Source: Streptomyces sp. NBRC 110611
GTDB taxonomy: Bacteria > Actinomycetota > Actinomycetes > Streptomycetales > Streptomycetaceae
Direction: 5' to 3'
Assembly (NCBI RefSeq): GCF_001590865.1
Contig: NZ_BBUY01000013.1
Location: 132,745-196,744 of the forward strand
DNA: 64,000 bases
Both the position numbers and the translations under genes were made by a program. Positions 53,299-63,191 of this stretch are shown piece after piece; positions within the stretch are counted from its first letter, which is position 1; the number at the start of each line of letters is the position of its first letter. The notes beneath the pieces were generated by a model. The model was given only the letters and a program-made list of their open reading frames with translations, did not search any database and was not told where the DNA came from.

Positions 53299-56200
53299 TC
53301 ACTCCGCCCGCATCCATTGCTGCATGACCGACAACAGATGGTCGGTGTCCACCGGCTTGGTCACGTAGTCGGAGGCCCCGGAGTCGATGCTCTTCTCCCG
53401 GTCGCCCTTCATCGCCTTCGCGGTCAGCGCGATGATGGGCAGCCCGGCGAACTGCGGCATCCGGCGGATCGCGGCCGTGGTCGCGTACCCGTCCATCTCC
53501 GGCATCATGATGTCCATCAACACCAGGACGATGTCGTCGTGCTGCTCCAGCACCTCGATGCCCTCCCGGCCGTTCTCGGCGTAGAGCACCGACAGGCCGT
53601 GCTGCTCCAGCACGCTGGTGAGCGCGAAGACGTTGCGGATGTCGTCGTCGACGATCAGCACCTTCTCGCCGTGGAATCCACCCTCGAAGCCCGGGTCCAC
53701 CAGGTCCTGGCCGTTGCCCAGCCAGTGCTCGTCCCCGGACTGCTGGACGGACGGCTGGGACGTCTCCTGGGGCACCTGGTGCTGCGGCGGCGCGAACGGC
53801 TGCTGGCCCGGCAGTGCGAAGCGGCGCCGGTCGCCCGAGCCCGCCCGGCGGCGGCGCCTGCTGAGGCTGCCCCCGCCCGTCCGGCGGTCGTGCGGCTGCT
53901 CGCTCTCCTGCCCGCCGGCCTCCGTCTCGTGCGCCTCCGCGTCCATCGCCAGCCCGCCGGCCACCAGCTGCGGGTAGCCCTGCGGCGGCAGCCCGCCCGG
54001 GTTGTGCGGCAGGTAGAGCGTGAACGTGGAGCCGCGGTTGGGCTCGCTCTGGGCGTGGATCTCGCCGCCCAGCAGCCGGGCGATCTCCCGGCTGATGGAC
54101 AGGCCCAGGCCGGTCCCGCCGTACTTGCGGCTGGTCGTGCCGTCCGCCTGCTTGAAGGCCTCGAAGATCACCCGCATCTTGCTGGACGCGATGCCGATAC
54201 CGGTATCGGTCACCGAGAAGGCGATCATGTCGGCGTTCGGGTCACGCAGCGAGCCGTGCTCCAGCAGCTGCTCGCGGATGGCCACCGGCACATCCGCCCC
54301 GGCCGGCCGGATGACCAGTTCGACGGCGCCGGTGTCGGTGAACTTCACCGCGTTGGACAGCAGGTTGCGCAGCACTTGCAGCAGCCGCTGTTCGTCGGTG
54401 TGCAGGGTGGCCGGCAGCTCCGGGGAGACCCGTACCGAGAAGTCGAGCCCCTTCTCCGCGGTCAGCGGCCGGAACGTGGCCTCCACATAGTCGACGAGCT
54501 GGACCAGCGCGATCCGCGTCGGGCTGACGTCCATCTTGCCGGCCTCGACCTTCGACAGGTCCAGGATGTCGTTGATCAGCTGCAGCAGGTCGGAACCGGC
54601 CCCATGGATCGTTTCGGAGAACTCGACCTGCTTCGGGGAGAGGTTCCCCTCCGCGTTGTCGGCCAGCAACTTGGCGAGAATCAGCAGGGAGTTCAGCGGC
54701 GTCCGCAGCTCGTGCGACATGTTCGCCAGGAACTCCGACTTGTAGCGCATGGAGACCGCGAGCTGCTCGGCGCGCTCCTCCAGGACCTGCCGCGCCTCCT
54801 CGATCTCGGAGTTCTTGATCTCGATGTCGCGGTTCTGCGCCCGCAGCTGCTCGGCCTTCTCCTCCAGCTCCGAGTTGGACAGCTCCAGCGCCCGCTGCCG
54901 GCTCTCCAGCTCCCCCGACCGCTCCTTGAGTTGCTCGGTCAGCTCCTGCGACTGCTTGAGCAGCACCTCGGTCTTGGTGTTGACGGAGATGGTGTTGACA
55001 CTCGTCGCGATCATCTCGGCGATCTGGCTGAGGAAGTCCTTCTGGATCTGGGTGAACGGCTGGAAGGACGCCAGCTCGATCACGCCGAGCACCTTGTCCT
55101 CGAAGAGCACCGGCAGCACGATGATGTTCGCCGGCGGCGCCTCGCCCAGGCCGGAAGCGATCTTCAGATAGCCGGAGGGCACGTTCTCCACCAGGATCGT
55201 CCGGCCCTCCTCAGCGGCCGTACCGATCAGCGTCTCGCCCGGCTTGAAGGCCGTCGGCATCTGGCCCATGGAGTAGCCGTACGAGCCCATCAGCCGCAGC
55301 TCGTACGCGCCCGCCTCGCCGCCGTCCGCACCGATCTCCCGGCTGTCCGGCTGCGCCGCGAGGAAGAAGGCGCCGTGCTGGGCGGAGACCGCGGGCGACA
55401 GCTCGCTCATGATGAGCGTGGCGACGTCCTTGAGGTCGCGCCGTCCCTGCATCAGACCGGAGATCCGGGCCAGGTTGCCCTTGAGCCAGTCCTGTTCCTC
55501 GTTGGCCAGGGTGGTCTCGCGGAGCGTGGAGATCATCGTGTTGACGTTGTCCTGGAGCTCCAGGATCTCGCCGGCCGCGTCCACATCGATCCGTACGTTG
55601 TGGTCGCCGAGGGTCACCGCCGCGGCGACCGCGGCGATGGCGCGCACCTGACGGGTCAGGTTCCCGGCCATCTCGTTCACCGACTCGGTCAGGTCCCGCC
55701 AGGTGCCGGCCACCCCGCGCACCTGCGCCTGACCGCCCAGCTGGCCTTCCGTACCGACCTCACGGGCCACCCTGGTGACCTCTTCGGCGAAGGACGACAG
55801 CTGGTCGACCATGGTGTTGATGGTGGTCTTCAGCGCCAGGATCTCCCCGCGCGCGTCGATGTCGATCTTCTTGGTCAGGTCGCCCTTGGCGATGGCGGTG
55901 GTGACCATCGCGATGTTGCGGACCTGACCGGTCAGATTGTTGGCCATCGAGTTCACGGACTCGGTGAGGTCCTTCCACGTACCGGCGACGCCGGGAACGC
56001 GGGCCTGACCGCCCAGGATGCCGTCGGTGCCCACCTCGCGGGCCACTCGCGTGACCTCGTCGGCGAACGACGACAGCGTGGTGACCATCGTGTTGACCGT
56101 GTCGGCGAGCTGCGCGACCTCGCCGCGCGCCTCCACCGTGACCTTCTTGGTGAGGTCGCCGTTGGCGACCGCCGCCGAGACCTGGGAGATGTTCCGCACC

Positions 56201-58809
56201 TGGATGGTCAGGTTGTTGGCCATCAGGTTGACGTTGTCGCTGAGGTCCTTCCAGATACCGGTGACGCCCGGGACCCGCGCCTGGCCGCCCAGCTGGCCCT
56301 CCGTGCCCACCTCACGGGCGACCCGCGTCACCTGCTCGGCGAACAGCGAGAGCTGGTCGACCATGGTGTTCACGGTCGTGACGAGTTCGAGGATCTCGCC
56401 CTTGGCGTCGACGGTGATCTTCTTGGAGAGGTCACCGCGCGCGACCGCCGTCGTCACCTCGCCGATGTTGCGCACCTGCGACGTCAGGTTGTTCGCCATG
56501 AAGTTGACGGACTGGGTGAGGTCCTTCCACGTACCGCTGACGCCCTGCACCTCGGCCTGGCCGCCCAGGATGCCCTCGGTGCCCACCTCACGCGCGACCC
56601 GGGTGACCTGCTCCGCGAACGAGGAGAGCTGGTCGACCATGGTGTTCAGGGTGTTCTTCAGCTCCAGGATCTCGCCCCGGGCGTCCACGTCGATCTTCTG
56701 CGACAGGTCGCCGCGCGCGACCGCCGTGGCGACCTGCGCGATGTTGCGGACCTGGGCCGTCAGGTTGCCGGCCATGCCGTTCACCGAGTCGGTCAGATCG
56801 CGCCACACACCCGCGACACCGGGCACCTGCGCCTGGCCGCCCAGCCGGCCGTCCGTACCGACCTCGCGGGCGACCCGGGTGACCTGCTCGGCGAACGCCG
56901 AGAGCTGGTCGACCATCGTGTTGATGGTGTTCTTCAGCTCCAGGATCTCGCCGCGCGCGTCCACGTCGATCTTCTGCGACAGGTCGCCGCGCGCGACCGC
57001 CGTCGTCACCTGGGCGATCTGGCGCACCTGCGAGGTGAGGTTCCCCGCCATGAAGTTGACGGAGTCGGTCAGTTCCTTCCAGGTACCGCTGACGCCGTCC
57101 ACCCGGGCCTGGCCGCCCAGCCGGCCCTCCGTACCCACGTCCCGGGCCATCCGCGTGACCTGGTCGGCGAACGAGGACAGCTGGTCCACCATGGTGTTCA
57201 CGGTGTTCTTCAGCTGGAGCATCTCGCCGGAGACGTCGACGGTGACCTTCTGCGACAGATCACCGTTCGCGACCGCGGTCGTCACCTGCGCGATGTTGCG
57301 CACCTGACCGGTGAGGTTGCGGAACGCGGTGTTGACGGAGTCCGTGAGGTCCTTCCACGTCCCCGCCGCCCCGGGCACCGCCGCCTGGCCGCCCAGCTCG
57401 CCCTCGACGCCGATCTCCCGTGCCACCCGCGTCACTTCGGCACCGAACGAGGAGAGCTGGTCCACCATCGTGTTGACGGTGTTCTTCAACTCCAGCATCT
57501 CGCCGGCCACATCGACGGTGACCTTCTGCGACAGATCACCGTTCGCGACCGCGGTCGTCACCTGCGCGATGTCCCGCACCTGACCCGTCAGGTTGCGGAA
57601 CGCGTTGTTCACCGAGTCGGTGAGGTCCTTCCACGTACCGGCCGCACCCGGCACCTGCGCCTGGCCGCCCAGCTGCCCCTCGGCCCCGACCTCGTTCGCC
57701 ACCCGCGTCACTTCGTCCGCGAAGGTCCGCAGCGTCTCGGTCATGGTGTTGATGGTGTCGGCGAGCTGCGCGACCTCGCCGCGCGCGCTGACCGTGACCT
57801 TCTGCGACAGGTCGCCGTTCGCGACCGCCGTGGTGACCTGGGCGATCCCGCGCACCTGCGCGGTGAGGTTGCCGGCCATCAGGTTGACGGAGTCCGTCAG
57901 GTCCTTCCACACCCCGGCCACACCGGGGACCTGCGCCTGGCCGCCGAGCTCGCCCTCCGTACCGACCTCACGGGCGACCCGGGTCACCTCGGACGCGAAC
58001 GAGGACAGCTGGTCGACCATCGTGTTGACAGTGTTCTTCAGCTCGAGCATCTCGCCGGCGACATGCACCGTCACCTTGCGCGACAGATCGCCCTTGGCGA
58101 CCGCGGTGGTGACGAGAGCAATGTCACGCACCTGGGCCGTCAGCCGGGACGCCATGGTGTTGACGGACTCCGTCAGGTCCTTCCACGAACCGGACATTCC
58201 GCGCACCCGGGCCTGCCCGCCGAGCTTGCCCTCCGTACCGACCTCGCTGGCCACCCGCGTGACCTCGTCGGTGAACGCGGAGAGCTGGTCGACCAGCCCG
58301 TTGACCGTCCGGCCGACCTTGAGGAACTCACCGCGCAGCGGATGCTCCGACGAGCCGTCCGCGCTGCGCACCCGCAGGTCCATCCGCTGTTCCAGGTCGC
58401 CCTCGGACACCGCCGAGAGCACCCGTCCCACCTCGGACACCGGCCGTACCAGGTCGTCGACGAGGGCGTTCGAGGCATCGATGGCCGCGGCCCAGGAGCC
58501 TTCGGCGGCGCCGACCTCCAGCCGCTCGGTGAGCTTCCCCTCACGTCCGACGACCCGGCGCACCCGCGCCAGCTCTCCGGTCAGATGCAGATTGCGGTCC
58601 GCGACCTCGTTGAAGACGGCGGCGATCTCCGACATCACACCGTCGCCGGCAACCGTCAGCCGCTTGCGGAAATTCCCGTCCCGCATGGCGACCAGAGCGA
58701 CCAACAGCCGGTTCAGCGCAGCCGTATCCACCTCGGTCGTCCCATTGCTCCGGGATCGTCCGCCTTTCGCGCGCGTACTTGCGCCCCGCGCCGCTGCGCC
58801 AGACTCCAC
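53299..58809 (-). CDS. osaA: Giant hybrid histidine kinase OsaA with tandem HAMP array
   Basis: 1836 residues, soluble: no membrane helix seen. Order: N-terminal HAMP-like unit (30-118), a divergent unit (120-222), nine repeats of exactly 92 residues (223-1050), a final HAMP (from 1051), GAF domain (about 1105-1260), coiled coil, HisKA with LANMSHELRTPLNS (about 1362), HATPase (ends TFTLYLPHNPGG), linker, and a receiver domain with Asp in VLVLMDIMMPEMDG (about 1765). Multi-HAMP soluble kinases such as yeast Nik1 act in osmosensing. GTG 58809 follows GGGAGGG. Divergent from osaC. Partner of OsaB. Confidence 0.93.
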   Translation of the reverse strand: MESGAAARGASTRAKGGRSRSNGTTEVDTAALNRLLVALVAMRDGNFRKRLTVAGDGVMSEIAAVFNEVADRNLHLTGELARVRRVVGREGKLTERLEVGAAEGSWAAAIDASNALVDDLVRPVSEVGRVLSAVSEGDLEQRMDLRVRSADGSSEHPLRGEFLKVGRTVNGLVDQLSAFTDEVTRVASEVGTEGKLGGQARVRGMSGSWKDLTESVNTMASRLTAQVRDIALVTTAVAKGDLSRKVTVHVAGEMLELKNTVNTMVDQLSSFASEVTRVAREVGTEGELGGQAQVPGVAGVWKDLTDSVNLMAGNLTAQVRGIAQVTTAVANGDLSQKVTVSARGEVAQLADTINTMTETLRTFADEVTRVANEVGAEGQLGGQAQVPGAAGTWKDLTDSVNNAFRNLTGQVRDIAQVTTAVANGDLSQKVTVDVAGEMLELKNTVNTMVDQLSSFGAEVTRVAREIGVEGELGGQAAVPGAAGTWKDLTDSVNTAFRNLTGQVRNIAQVTTAVANGDLSQKVTVDVSGEMLQLKNTVNTMVDQLSSFADQVTRMARDVGTEGRLGGQARVDGVSGTWKELTDSVNFMAGNLTSQVRQIAQVTTAVARGDLSQKIDVDARGEILELKNTINTMVDQLSAFAEQVTRVAREVGTDGRLGGQAQVPGVAGVWRDLTDSVNGMAGNLTAQVRNIAQVATAVARGDLSQKIDVDARGEILELKNTLNTMVDQLSSFAEQVTRVAREVGTEGILGGQAEVQGVSGTWKDLTQSVNFMANNLTSQVRNIGEVTTAVARGDLSKKITVDAKGEILELVTTVNTMVDQLSLFAEQVTRVAREVGTEGQLGGQARVPGVTGIWKDLSDNVNLMANNLTIQVRNISQVSAAVANGDLTKKVTVEARGEVAQLADTVNTMVTTLSSFADEVTRVAREVGTDGILGGQARVPGVAGTWKDLTESVNSMANNLTGQVRNIAMVTTAIAKGDLTKKIDIDARGEILALKTTINTMVDQLSSFAEEVTRVAREVGTEGQLGGQAQVRGVAGTWRDLTESVNEMAGNLTRQVRAIAAVAAAVTLGDHNVRIDVDAAGEILELQDNVNTMISTLRETTLANEEQDWLKGNLARISGLMQGRRDLKDVATLIMSELSPAVSAQHGAFFLAAQPDSREIGADGGEAGAYELRLMGSYGYSMGQMPTAFKPGETLIGTAAEEGRTILVENVPSGYLKIASGLGEAPPANIIVLPVLFEDKVLGVIELASFQPFTQIQKDFLSQIAEMIATSVNTISVNTKTEVLLKQSQELTEQLKERSGELESRQRALELSNSELEEKAEQLRAQNRDIEIKNSEIEEARQVLEERAEQLAVSMRYKSEFLANMSHELRTPLNSLLILAKLLADNAEGNLSPKQVEFSETIHGAGSDLLQLINDILDLSKVEAGKMDVSPTRIALVQLVDYVEATFRPLTAEKGLDFSVRVSPELPATLHTDEQRLLQVLRNLLSNAVKFTDTGAVELVIRPAGADVPVAIREQLLEHGSLRDPNADMIAFSVTDTGIGIASSKMRVIFEAFKQADGTTSRKYGGTGLGLSISREIARLLGGEIHAQSEPNRGSTFTLYLPHNPGGLPPQGYPQLVAGGLAMDAEAHETEAGGQESEQPHDRRTGGGSLSRRRRRAGSGDRRRFALPGQQPFAPPQHQVPQETSQPSVQQSGDEHWLGNGQDLVDPGFEGGFHGEKVLIVDDDIRNVFALTSVLEQHGLSVLYAENGREGIEVLEQHDDIVLVLMDIMMPEMDGYATTAAIRRMPQFAGLPIIALTAKAMKGDREKSIDSGASDYVTKPVDTDHLLSVMQQWMRAE
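55660..58143 (-). repeat. Nine 276-bp tandem repeats inside osaA
   Basis: Nine units of 92 codons, each beginning LTxQVRxIxxVTTAVAxGD and containing VNTMVDQLSSFA, EVTRVAREVGTEG and GGQAxVxGVxGxWKDL. No length variation is seen between units, while third positions differ, so they are under protein-level selection rather than fresh duplications. Confidence 0.93.
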
Positions 58810-58836
58810 CGTGTCCCTCCCGCAGGGTCGACCGTC

Positions 58837-58860
58837 CTACCCGGGCCTTCTCTTGAAGCC
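58837..58860 (-). promoter_or_regulatory. SigB-like promoter of osaA
   Basis: On the minus strand GGCT (58860-58857), 14 bases, GGGTAG (58842-58837). The Streptomyces SigB consensus as I recall it is GNNT-N14-16-GGGTAY; only the last base deviates. A start near 58830 leaves about 20 nt before GTG 58809 with its ribosome binding site. Confidence 0.5.
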
Positions 58861-59068
58861 TGCCCAGTGTTTCACCATGGCCCAACCAGGCCATAACACT
58901 TCGGCAGCATCGCATACCGTCCCACGGCACGATGGGGGCGGAAACACATGTGACCGGCATCCTCGGGTGCGGCGAAGGTAAGTAACCTGGCATACGGCTG
59001 TCCACCGCCCGGCCACGGGGCCCGGGCGGTGGTGCACGCACGACAGGTAATCGGAGGGCGCCGCGACC

Positions 59069-61747
59069 ATGGGGGAGCAGTTCACCGACACACGCATGAG
59101 GAGACCAGTGATCACCGCGCGGGCCACCGCAACATTCGAGCCGGTGGGGCGCTCGGTCGCCACTGCCCGTGCGTTCGTCCGTGACACCCTCCAGGGCTGG
59201 GGCTGCGCCGACATCGTCGACGACGCCGTCGTCCTGACCAGCGAGCTGGTCACCAACGCCGTGGTGCACGCCGGCACCGCGGCCGACGTACTGTGTCTGC
59301 GCAACGACGGCGGGGTACGGATCTCCGTTGCCGACCGTTACCCCGAACGTGAGATTCCGCTCCAGAACACCGGCCAGATGATGGTCCACCCGGACCGCGA
59401 GGGCGGCCGCGGACTCCTCCTCTGCGGCGCACTGGCCACCCGCTGGGGCGTCGAGTACACCGCCGCCCAGAAGCACGTCTGGTTCCAGCTCGACCTCCCC
59501 GAGCGCCCCGCCGGCACCCGCTCCGCCGGCCCCGCCCTCCCCGTCGACGCCCTCCCGGTCACCGACACCCGCGTCCGCGTCGCGGTGGTCCAGATCGACC
59601 GCGGCGGCTGCATCAGCTCCTGGAACGAGGACGCCCAGGAGCTCTTCGCCTACGACTCCGAGCAGGTCGTCGGCAAACCGCTCACCGACCTCGCCGCCTG
59701 GCCGCACACCCCCGGCACCGGCACCGGCATCGCCGAGGCGCTCCAGCTCTCCCGCTGGGAGGGCTCCTACGGCATGCGGGACGCCGACGGCCGGGTCGTC
59801 CCCGTCTACGCCTCCCACCTGCGCGTCCGGGACGCCGACGGCGAGGCCTCGACGGTCTGCCTCCTGGTGCGCGACCACGAACGCGCGATCCTCCAGAGCC
59901 CCCCGCGCGCCCCCGCACCGGACACCGCCGCGCAGACCGCCCCGTCCGCCCAGTCGGCGCTGCACCCCGCCGACCCCTTCGAGGTCTTCATCGGCTCCCC
60001 GGCCCCCGACGACCTCGACGGCCTGCTCCAGCGCACGGTCGAACGCGCCCGCGACATGCTCGACGGCGACGCCGCCTACCTGCTGCTGGCCACCGATGAC
60101 GAGACCGAGCTGGAGGTCCGGGCCTCCACCGGCCTGCCCTCCGCCCGCCAGCGGTTCGCCCGCGTCCCCGTCGAGGCCGGAACCGGACGCTACGGCTCCG
60201 CCCGGATGCCCGCCGTCCACGAGGACCTCACCGCCGTCCCCGGCGCCGTCCCGCTGCTCAGCGGTACGGGCATGCGCTCGGTCGTCACCGTCCCGCTGAA
60301 GGTCGAGGGACGCCTCACCGGCTCCCTCGGCGTCGCCGCGGAGAGCCCCGGCCGCTACACGAACGAAGAGGCCCTGCGGCTCCAGTTCGCCGCCGACCGC
60401 ATCGCCCTCGCCGTCGAACGCGCCCGCCTGACCGAGCTGGAGAAGCTGCGCCGCGGCTCCCTCTCCTTCCTCGTCGAGGCCTCCGACCTGCTGGCCGGCA
60501 CCCTCGACCGGGACCAGACCCTGGCGCTGATGGCCCAGATGACCGTCCCCACCCTCGCGACGTGGTGCGCCGTCTACACCGTCGCCGACCAGACCTCCGA
60601 GCCCGAGCTCTCCTACGTCCTGCACGAGGACGAGGACCGCATCGACGGCCTCAAGACCCTCCTGCTGAAGGTCGACCCGCCCGAGCCGGTCCCCACCCCC
60701 GGCGCCCGCGTCTGGACCGCCCCCGGTGACGCCGCACACGACGCGGCCCTGCGCACCTCCATGCGCAGCCTGGGCCTGGGCGACTCCGCCCGGCCCTCCA
60801 CCGGCCCCGGAGCCACCCTCGCCACCGCCGCGGCCGTCGGCGGCGAGACCGTCGTCCTCCCGCTCGTCGCCCGCAACCGCGTCATCGGCATGCTCACCCT
60901 CGGCAAACCCACCGAGGAGCACTTCCGCCAGGAGATCCTCGAACTCGCCGAGGACCTCTCCCGGCGCGCCGCACTCGCCCTGGACAACGCCCGCCTCTAC
61001 TCCGAGCGCACGGCCATCAGCCAGTCCCTCCAGCGCAGCCTGCTGCCCCCGGAACAGCCCGAGGTCCCGGGCGTCGAGGTGGAGGTCATCTACCGCGCGG
61101 CAGGCGAGGGCAACGAGGTCGGCGGCGACTTCTACGACCTCTTCCCGATCCGCGACGGCGCGTACGGCTTCGCCATCGGGGACGTCTGCGGTACGGGCCC
61201 GGAGGCCGCGGCCGTCACCGGCCTGGCCCGGCACGCCCTCCGCCTCCTCGCCCGCGAGGGCTTCGGCGGCCCCGCCGTCCTGGAGCGGCTCAACGCCGCC
61301 ATCCTCGACGAAGGCGCCCGCAGCCGCTTCCTGACCCTCCTCTACGGCGAACTGTGGCCGCAGGACGACGGCAGCGCGCTCCTCAAGGTCGTCTGCGCCG
61401 GCCACCCCCTGCCGCTCCGCCTGCGCCAGAACGGCACGGTCGAACCGGCCGCCGAACCCCAGCCCCTGCTCGGCGTCATGGACGACCTCGAACTCTACGA
61501 ACAGACCGTCACCCTCGACCCCGGCGACGTCCTGCTGTGCGTCACCGACGGCGTCACCGAACGCCGCGAGGGCACCCGCATGCTCGGCGACGACGGCCTC
61601 ACCGACGTCCTGACCACCTGTACGGGCCTGACGGCCGGCGCCGTCGCCGCCCGCGTCCTGCGCGCCGTGGAACGCTTCGCCGCCGAACCGGCCTCCGACG
61701 ACATGGCCATCCTCGCCATGCGCGTCCCCGAGCCCCGGGCCGGCTGA
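59069..61747 (+). CDS. osaC: Multidomain SigB modulator OsaC (anti-sigma kinase / PP2C phosphatase)
   Basis: 892 residues. Domains: RsbW-like HATPase (15-145; VLTSELVTNAVVHA, GGRGLLLCGALATRWG), PAS (about 165-275; ISSWNEDAQELFAYDSEQVVG), two GAF domains (about 300-640), and a SpoIIE/PP2C phosphatase (about 665-892; VGGDFYDLFPI, FAIGDVCGTGPEAAAVTG, SDDMAILAMR). S. coelicolor OsaC binds SigB and is needed to switch the osmotic response off. ATG 59069 lies 10 bases after GGAGGG; GTG 59108 after GAGGAG is a serious alternative. Divergent from osaA over 259 bases. Confidence 0.92.
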   Translation: MGEQFTDTRMRRPVITARATATFEPVGRSVATARAFVRDTLQGWGCADIVDDAVVLTSELVTNAVVHAGTAADVLCLRNDGGVRISVADRYPEREIPLQNTGQMMVHPDREGGRGLLLCGALATRWGVEYTAAQKHVWFQLDLPERPAGTRSAGPALPVDALPVTDTRVRVAVVQIDRGGCISSWNEDAQELFAYDSEQVVGKPLTDLAAWPHTPGTGTGIAEALQLSRWEGSYGMRDADGRVVPVYASHLRVRDADGEASTVCLLVRDHERAILQSPPRAPAPDTAAQTAPSAQSALHPADPFEVFIGSPAPDDLDGLLQRTVERARDMLDGDAAYLLLATDDETELEVRASTGLPSARQRFARVPVEAGTGRYGSARMPAVHEDLTAVPGAVPLLSGTGMRSVVTVPLKVEGRLTGSLGVAAESPGRYTNEEALRLQFAADRIALAVERARLTELEKLRRGSLSFLVEASDLLAGTLDRDQTLALMAQMTVPTLATWCAVYTVADQTSEPELSYVLHEDEDRIDGLKTLLLKVDPPEPVPTPGARVWTAPGDAAHDAALRTSMRSLGLGDSARPSTGPGATLATAAAVGGETVVLPLVARNRVIGMLTLGKPTEEHFRQEILELAEDLSRRAALALDNARLYSERTAISQSLQRSLLPPEQPEVPGVEVEVIYRAAGEGNEVGGDFYDLFPIRDGAYGFAIGDVCGTGPEAAAVTGLARHALRLLAREGFGGPAVLERLNAAILDEGARSRFLTLLYGELWPQDDGSALLKVVCAGHPLPLRLRQNGTVEPAAEPQPLLGVMDDLELYEQTVTLDPGDVLLCVTDGVTERREGTRMLGDDGLTDVLTTCTGLTAGAVAARVLRAVERFAAEPASDDMAILAMRVPEPRAG

Positions 61748-61896
61748 CCTGGGGGCGGCGGCCACCGGCCCCTGTGGGCCGCCTCACACCCGACCGGCCG
61801 CTCCCCCGCCGCCATCAGCACTCTTGCGTCCCACGCACGGCACCTCTGCCCACAGTGCACTGGAGTCACCCGCGATCCCCGCCCACGATACGGATC

Positions 61897-62958
61897 ATGA
61901 CTCCTGCCACCACCGCCCGCACGGGCACGCGCGGCGACCTGCTCGCCGTCGTCAGCCAGACCGGACCCACCGTCACCTTCTTCGACGCCACCACCCACGA
62001 GCGCCTCGACGTCCTCACCGTCCCCCCGCAGCCGCACGAACTCTGCTTCGACCCGGACCGCCGGCTGCTGTACTGCGCCAGCACCTACCGGTCCGGCTTC
62101 TACCACGCCAACACCGGCCGCTCTCACACCATCACCGTCATCGACGTCGACACCCGCACCATCGTCGCCACCCTCGACACCAGCCCCGACCACGCCCCGC
62201 ACGGCCTGGCCCTGGACCGCGCACGCGCCCGCCTTTACATCAGCGTCGAGGCCACCGACACCGAGCCGGGCGGTGTCCTCGTCCTCGACACCCGCACCCA
62301 CGCCCGGCTGGGCCGTATCCCGACCATGGCTCCCGGCCCGCACTGGTTCGCCGTCACCCCCGACGGACGGCGCGGCTACACCACCAACAAGGAAGCCCCG
62401 TTCGTCTCCGTCGTCGACCTCGACCGCGGTGTCTGCACCGACCGCATCCCGGTCCCCGGCAGCGAGGGCCTCGCCGTCGCTCCCGACGGCCGGCACCTCT
62501 ACGTCGCCGCCCCCAAGGCCGACTTCAGCACGTCGCCCACCACGCCCACGGGCGTACGCGTCATCGACACCGCCACCCACGGCATCGTCCGCATCCTCCC
62601 GACCGAGGGTGTGATCATGCCGGTCCACGCCACCACCACCGGCACGCTTCTGGTCGGCGAGCTCCGCCCGGACACCTCCCCCGGGGGCCCGCTCGGCTCC
62701 CAGCTCCCCGGCGTCCTCACCGTGTTCGCCCCCGAAACCCTCACTCCTCTCGGCCAGGTACAGGTCGGCGAGTTCCCCCTCACCATCACCTCGTCGCCCG
62801 ACGGCCGCTTCGGCTATGTCTCGGGAAATCTCGCCAGCACGGTGACCGTCGTCGACCTCACCACCCTGCAAGCCGTCGCCACCCTCGAAGTCGACCGCAC
62901 CGACATATCCGGCGCCCACGGACTCGCCTATATCGAATCCCCGCACACCAACACCTGA
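61897..62958 (+). CDS. YncE-like seven-bladed beta-propeller protein
   Basis: 353 residues made of about 45-residue blades: DLLAVVSQTGPTVTFFDA, HTITVIDVDTRTIVATLD, GVLVLDTRTHARLGRI, FVSVVDLDRGVCTDRI, GVRVIDTATHGIVRIL, TVTVVDLTTLQAVATLEV. No signal peptide, so apparently cytoplasmic, unlike many YncE proteins. No enzymatic motif is evident; related proteins are lactonases or binding scaffolds. ATG 61897 lacks a good ribosome binding site. Ends before the terminator shared with the tRNA. Confidence 0.85.
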   Translation: MTPATTARTGTRGDLLAVVSQTGPTVTFFDATTHERLDVLTVPPQPHELCFDPDRRLLYCASTYRSGFYHANTGRSHTITVIDVDTRTIVATLDTSPDHAPHGLALDRARARLYISVEATDTEPGGVLVLDTRTHARLGRIPTMAPGPHWFAVTPDGRRGYTTNKEAPFVSVVDLDRGVCTDRIPVPGSEGLAVAPDGRHLYVAAPKADFSTSPTTPTGVRVIDTATHGIVRILPTEGVIMPVHATTTGTLLVGELRPDTSPGGPLGSQLPGVLTVFAPETLTPLGQVQVGEFPLTITSSPDGRFGYVSGNLASTVTVVDLTTLQAVATLEVDRTDISGAHGLAYIESPHTNT

Positions 62959-63000
62959 CGGCATACGCACCTGACGGCACACCACATCCGCATACGACAA

Positions 63001-63026
63001 AGGCCCCCACCATCCGGCGGGGGCCT
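63001..63026. terminator. Bidirectional terminator between beta-propeller gene and tRNA-Thr
   Basis: AGGCCCCC (63001-63008) pairs with GGGGGCCT (63019-63026). It lies nine bases past the tRNA 3-prime end and 42 past the gene stop, serving both strands. Confidence 0.85.
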
Positions 63027-63034
63027 CTGCCCTC

Positions 63035-63110
63035 TGGAGCCCCAATACGGAATCGAACCGTAGACCTTCTCCTTACCATGGAGACGCTCTGCCGACTGAG
63101 CTATTGGGGC
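63035..63110 (-). tRNA. tRNA-Thr (anticodon GGT)
   Basis: 76 nt including an encoded CCA. Acceptor stem GCCCCAA/TTGGGGC, D arm AGCTCAGTCGGCAGAGC, anticodon stem TCTCC/GGAGA with loop ATGGTAA (anticodon GGT, reading ACC and ACT), T arm with GGTTCGATTCC. Discriminator base T. No integrated element or duplicated 3-prime end is seen beside it. Confidence 0.97.
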
Positions 63111-63191
63111 GCAGCGACAGAAAGAATATTACCCCAACTCCCCACGGACGACGAATCGGCAGCGCCCCGCCGAGAAGCCGCCACCCCGCCG

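Noticed and set aside
55660..58143. Tandem repeats considered as a CRISPR or repeat-in-toxin array
   Set aside because: Units are 276 bp, without spacers, and encode HAMP domains in frame.
53317..58896. 1859-residue open frame opposite osaA
   Set aside because: Its Leu/Arg/Gly/Asp/His composition and the mirrored 276-bp periodicity come from the antisense of the HAMP repeats. It is an artefact of GC-rich third positions.
63035..63110. tRNA-Thr as integration site of a mobile element
   Set aside because: No duplicated tRNA 3-prime end, integrase or excisionase is seen on either side within the window.
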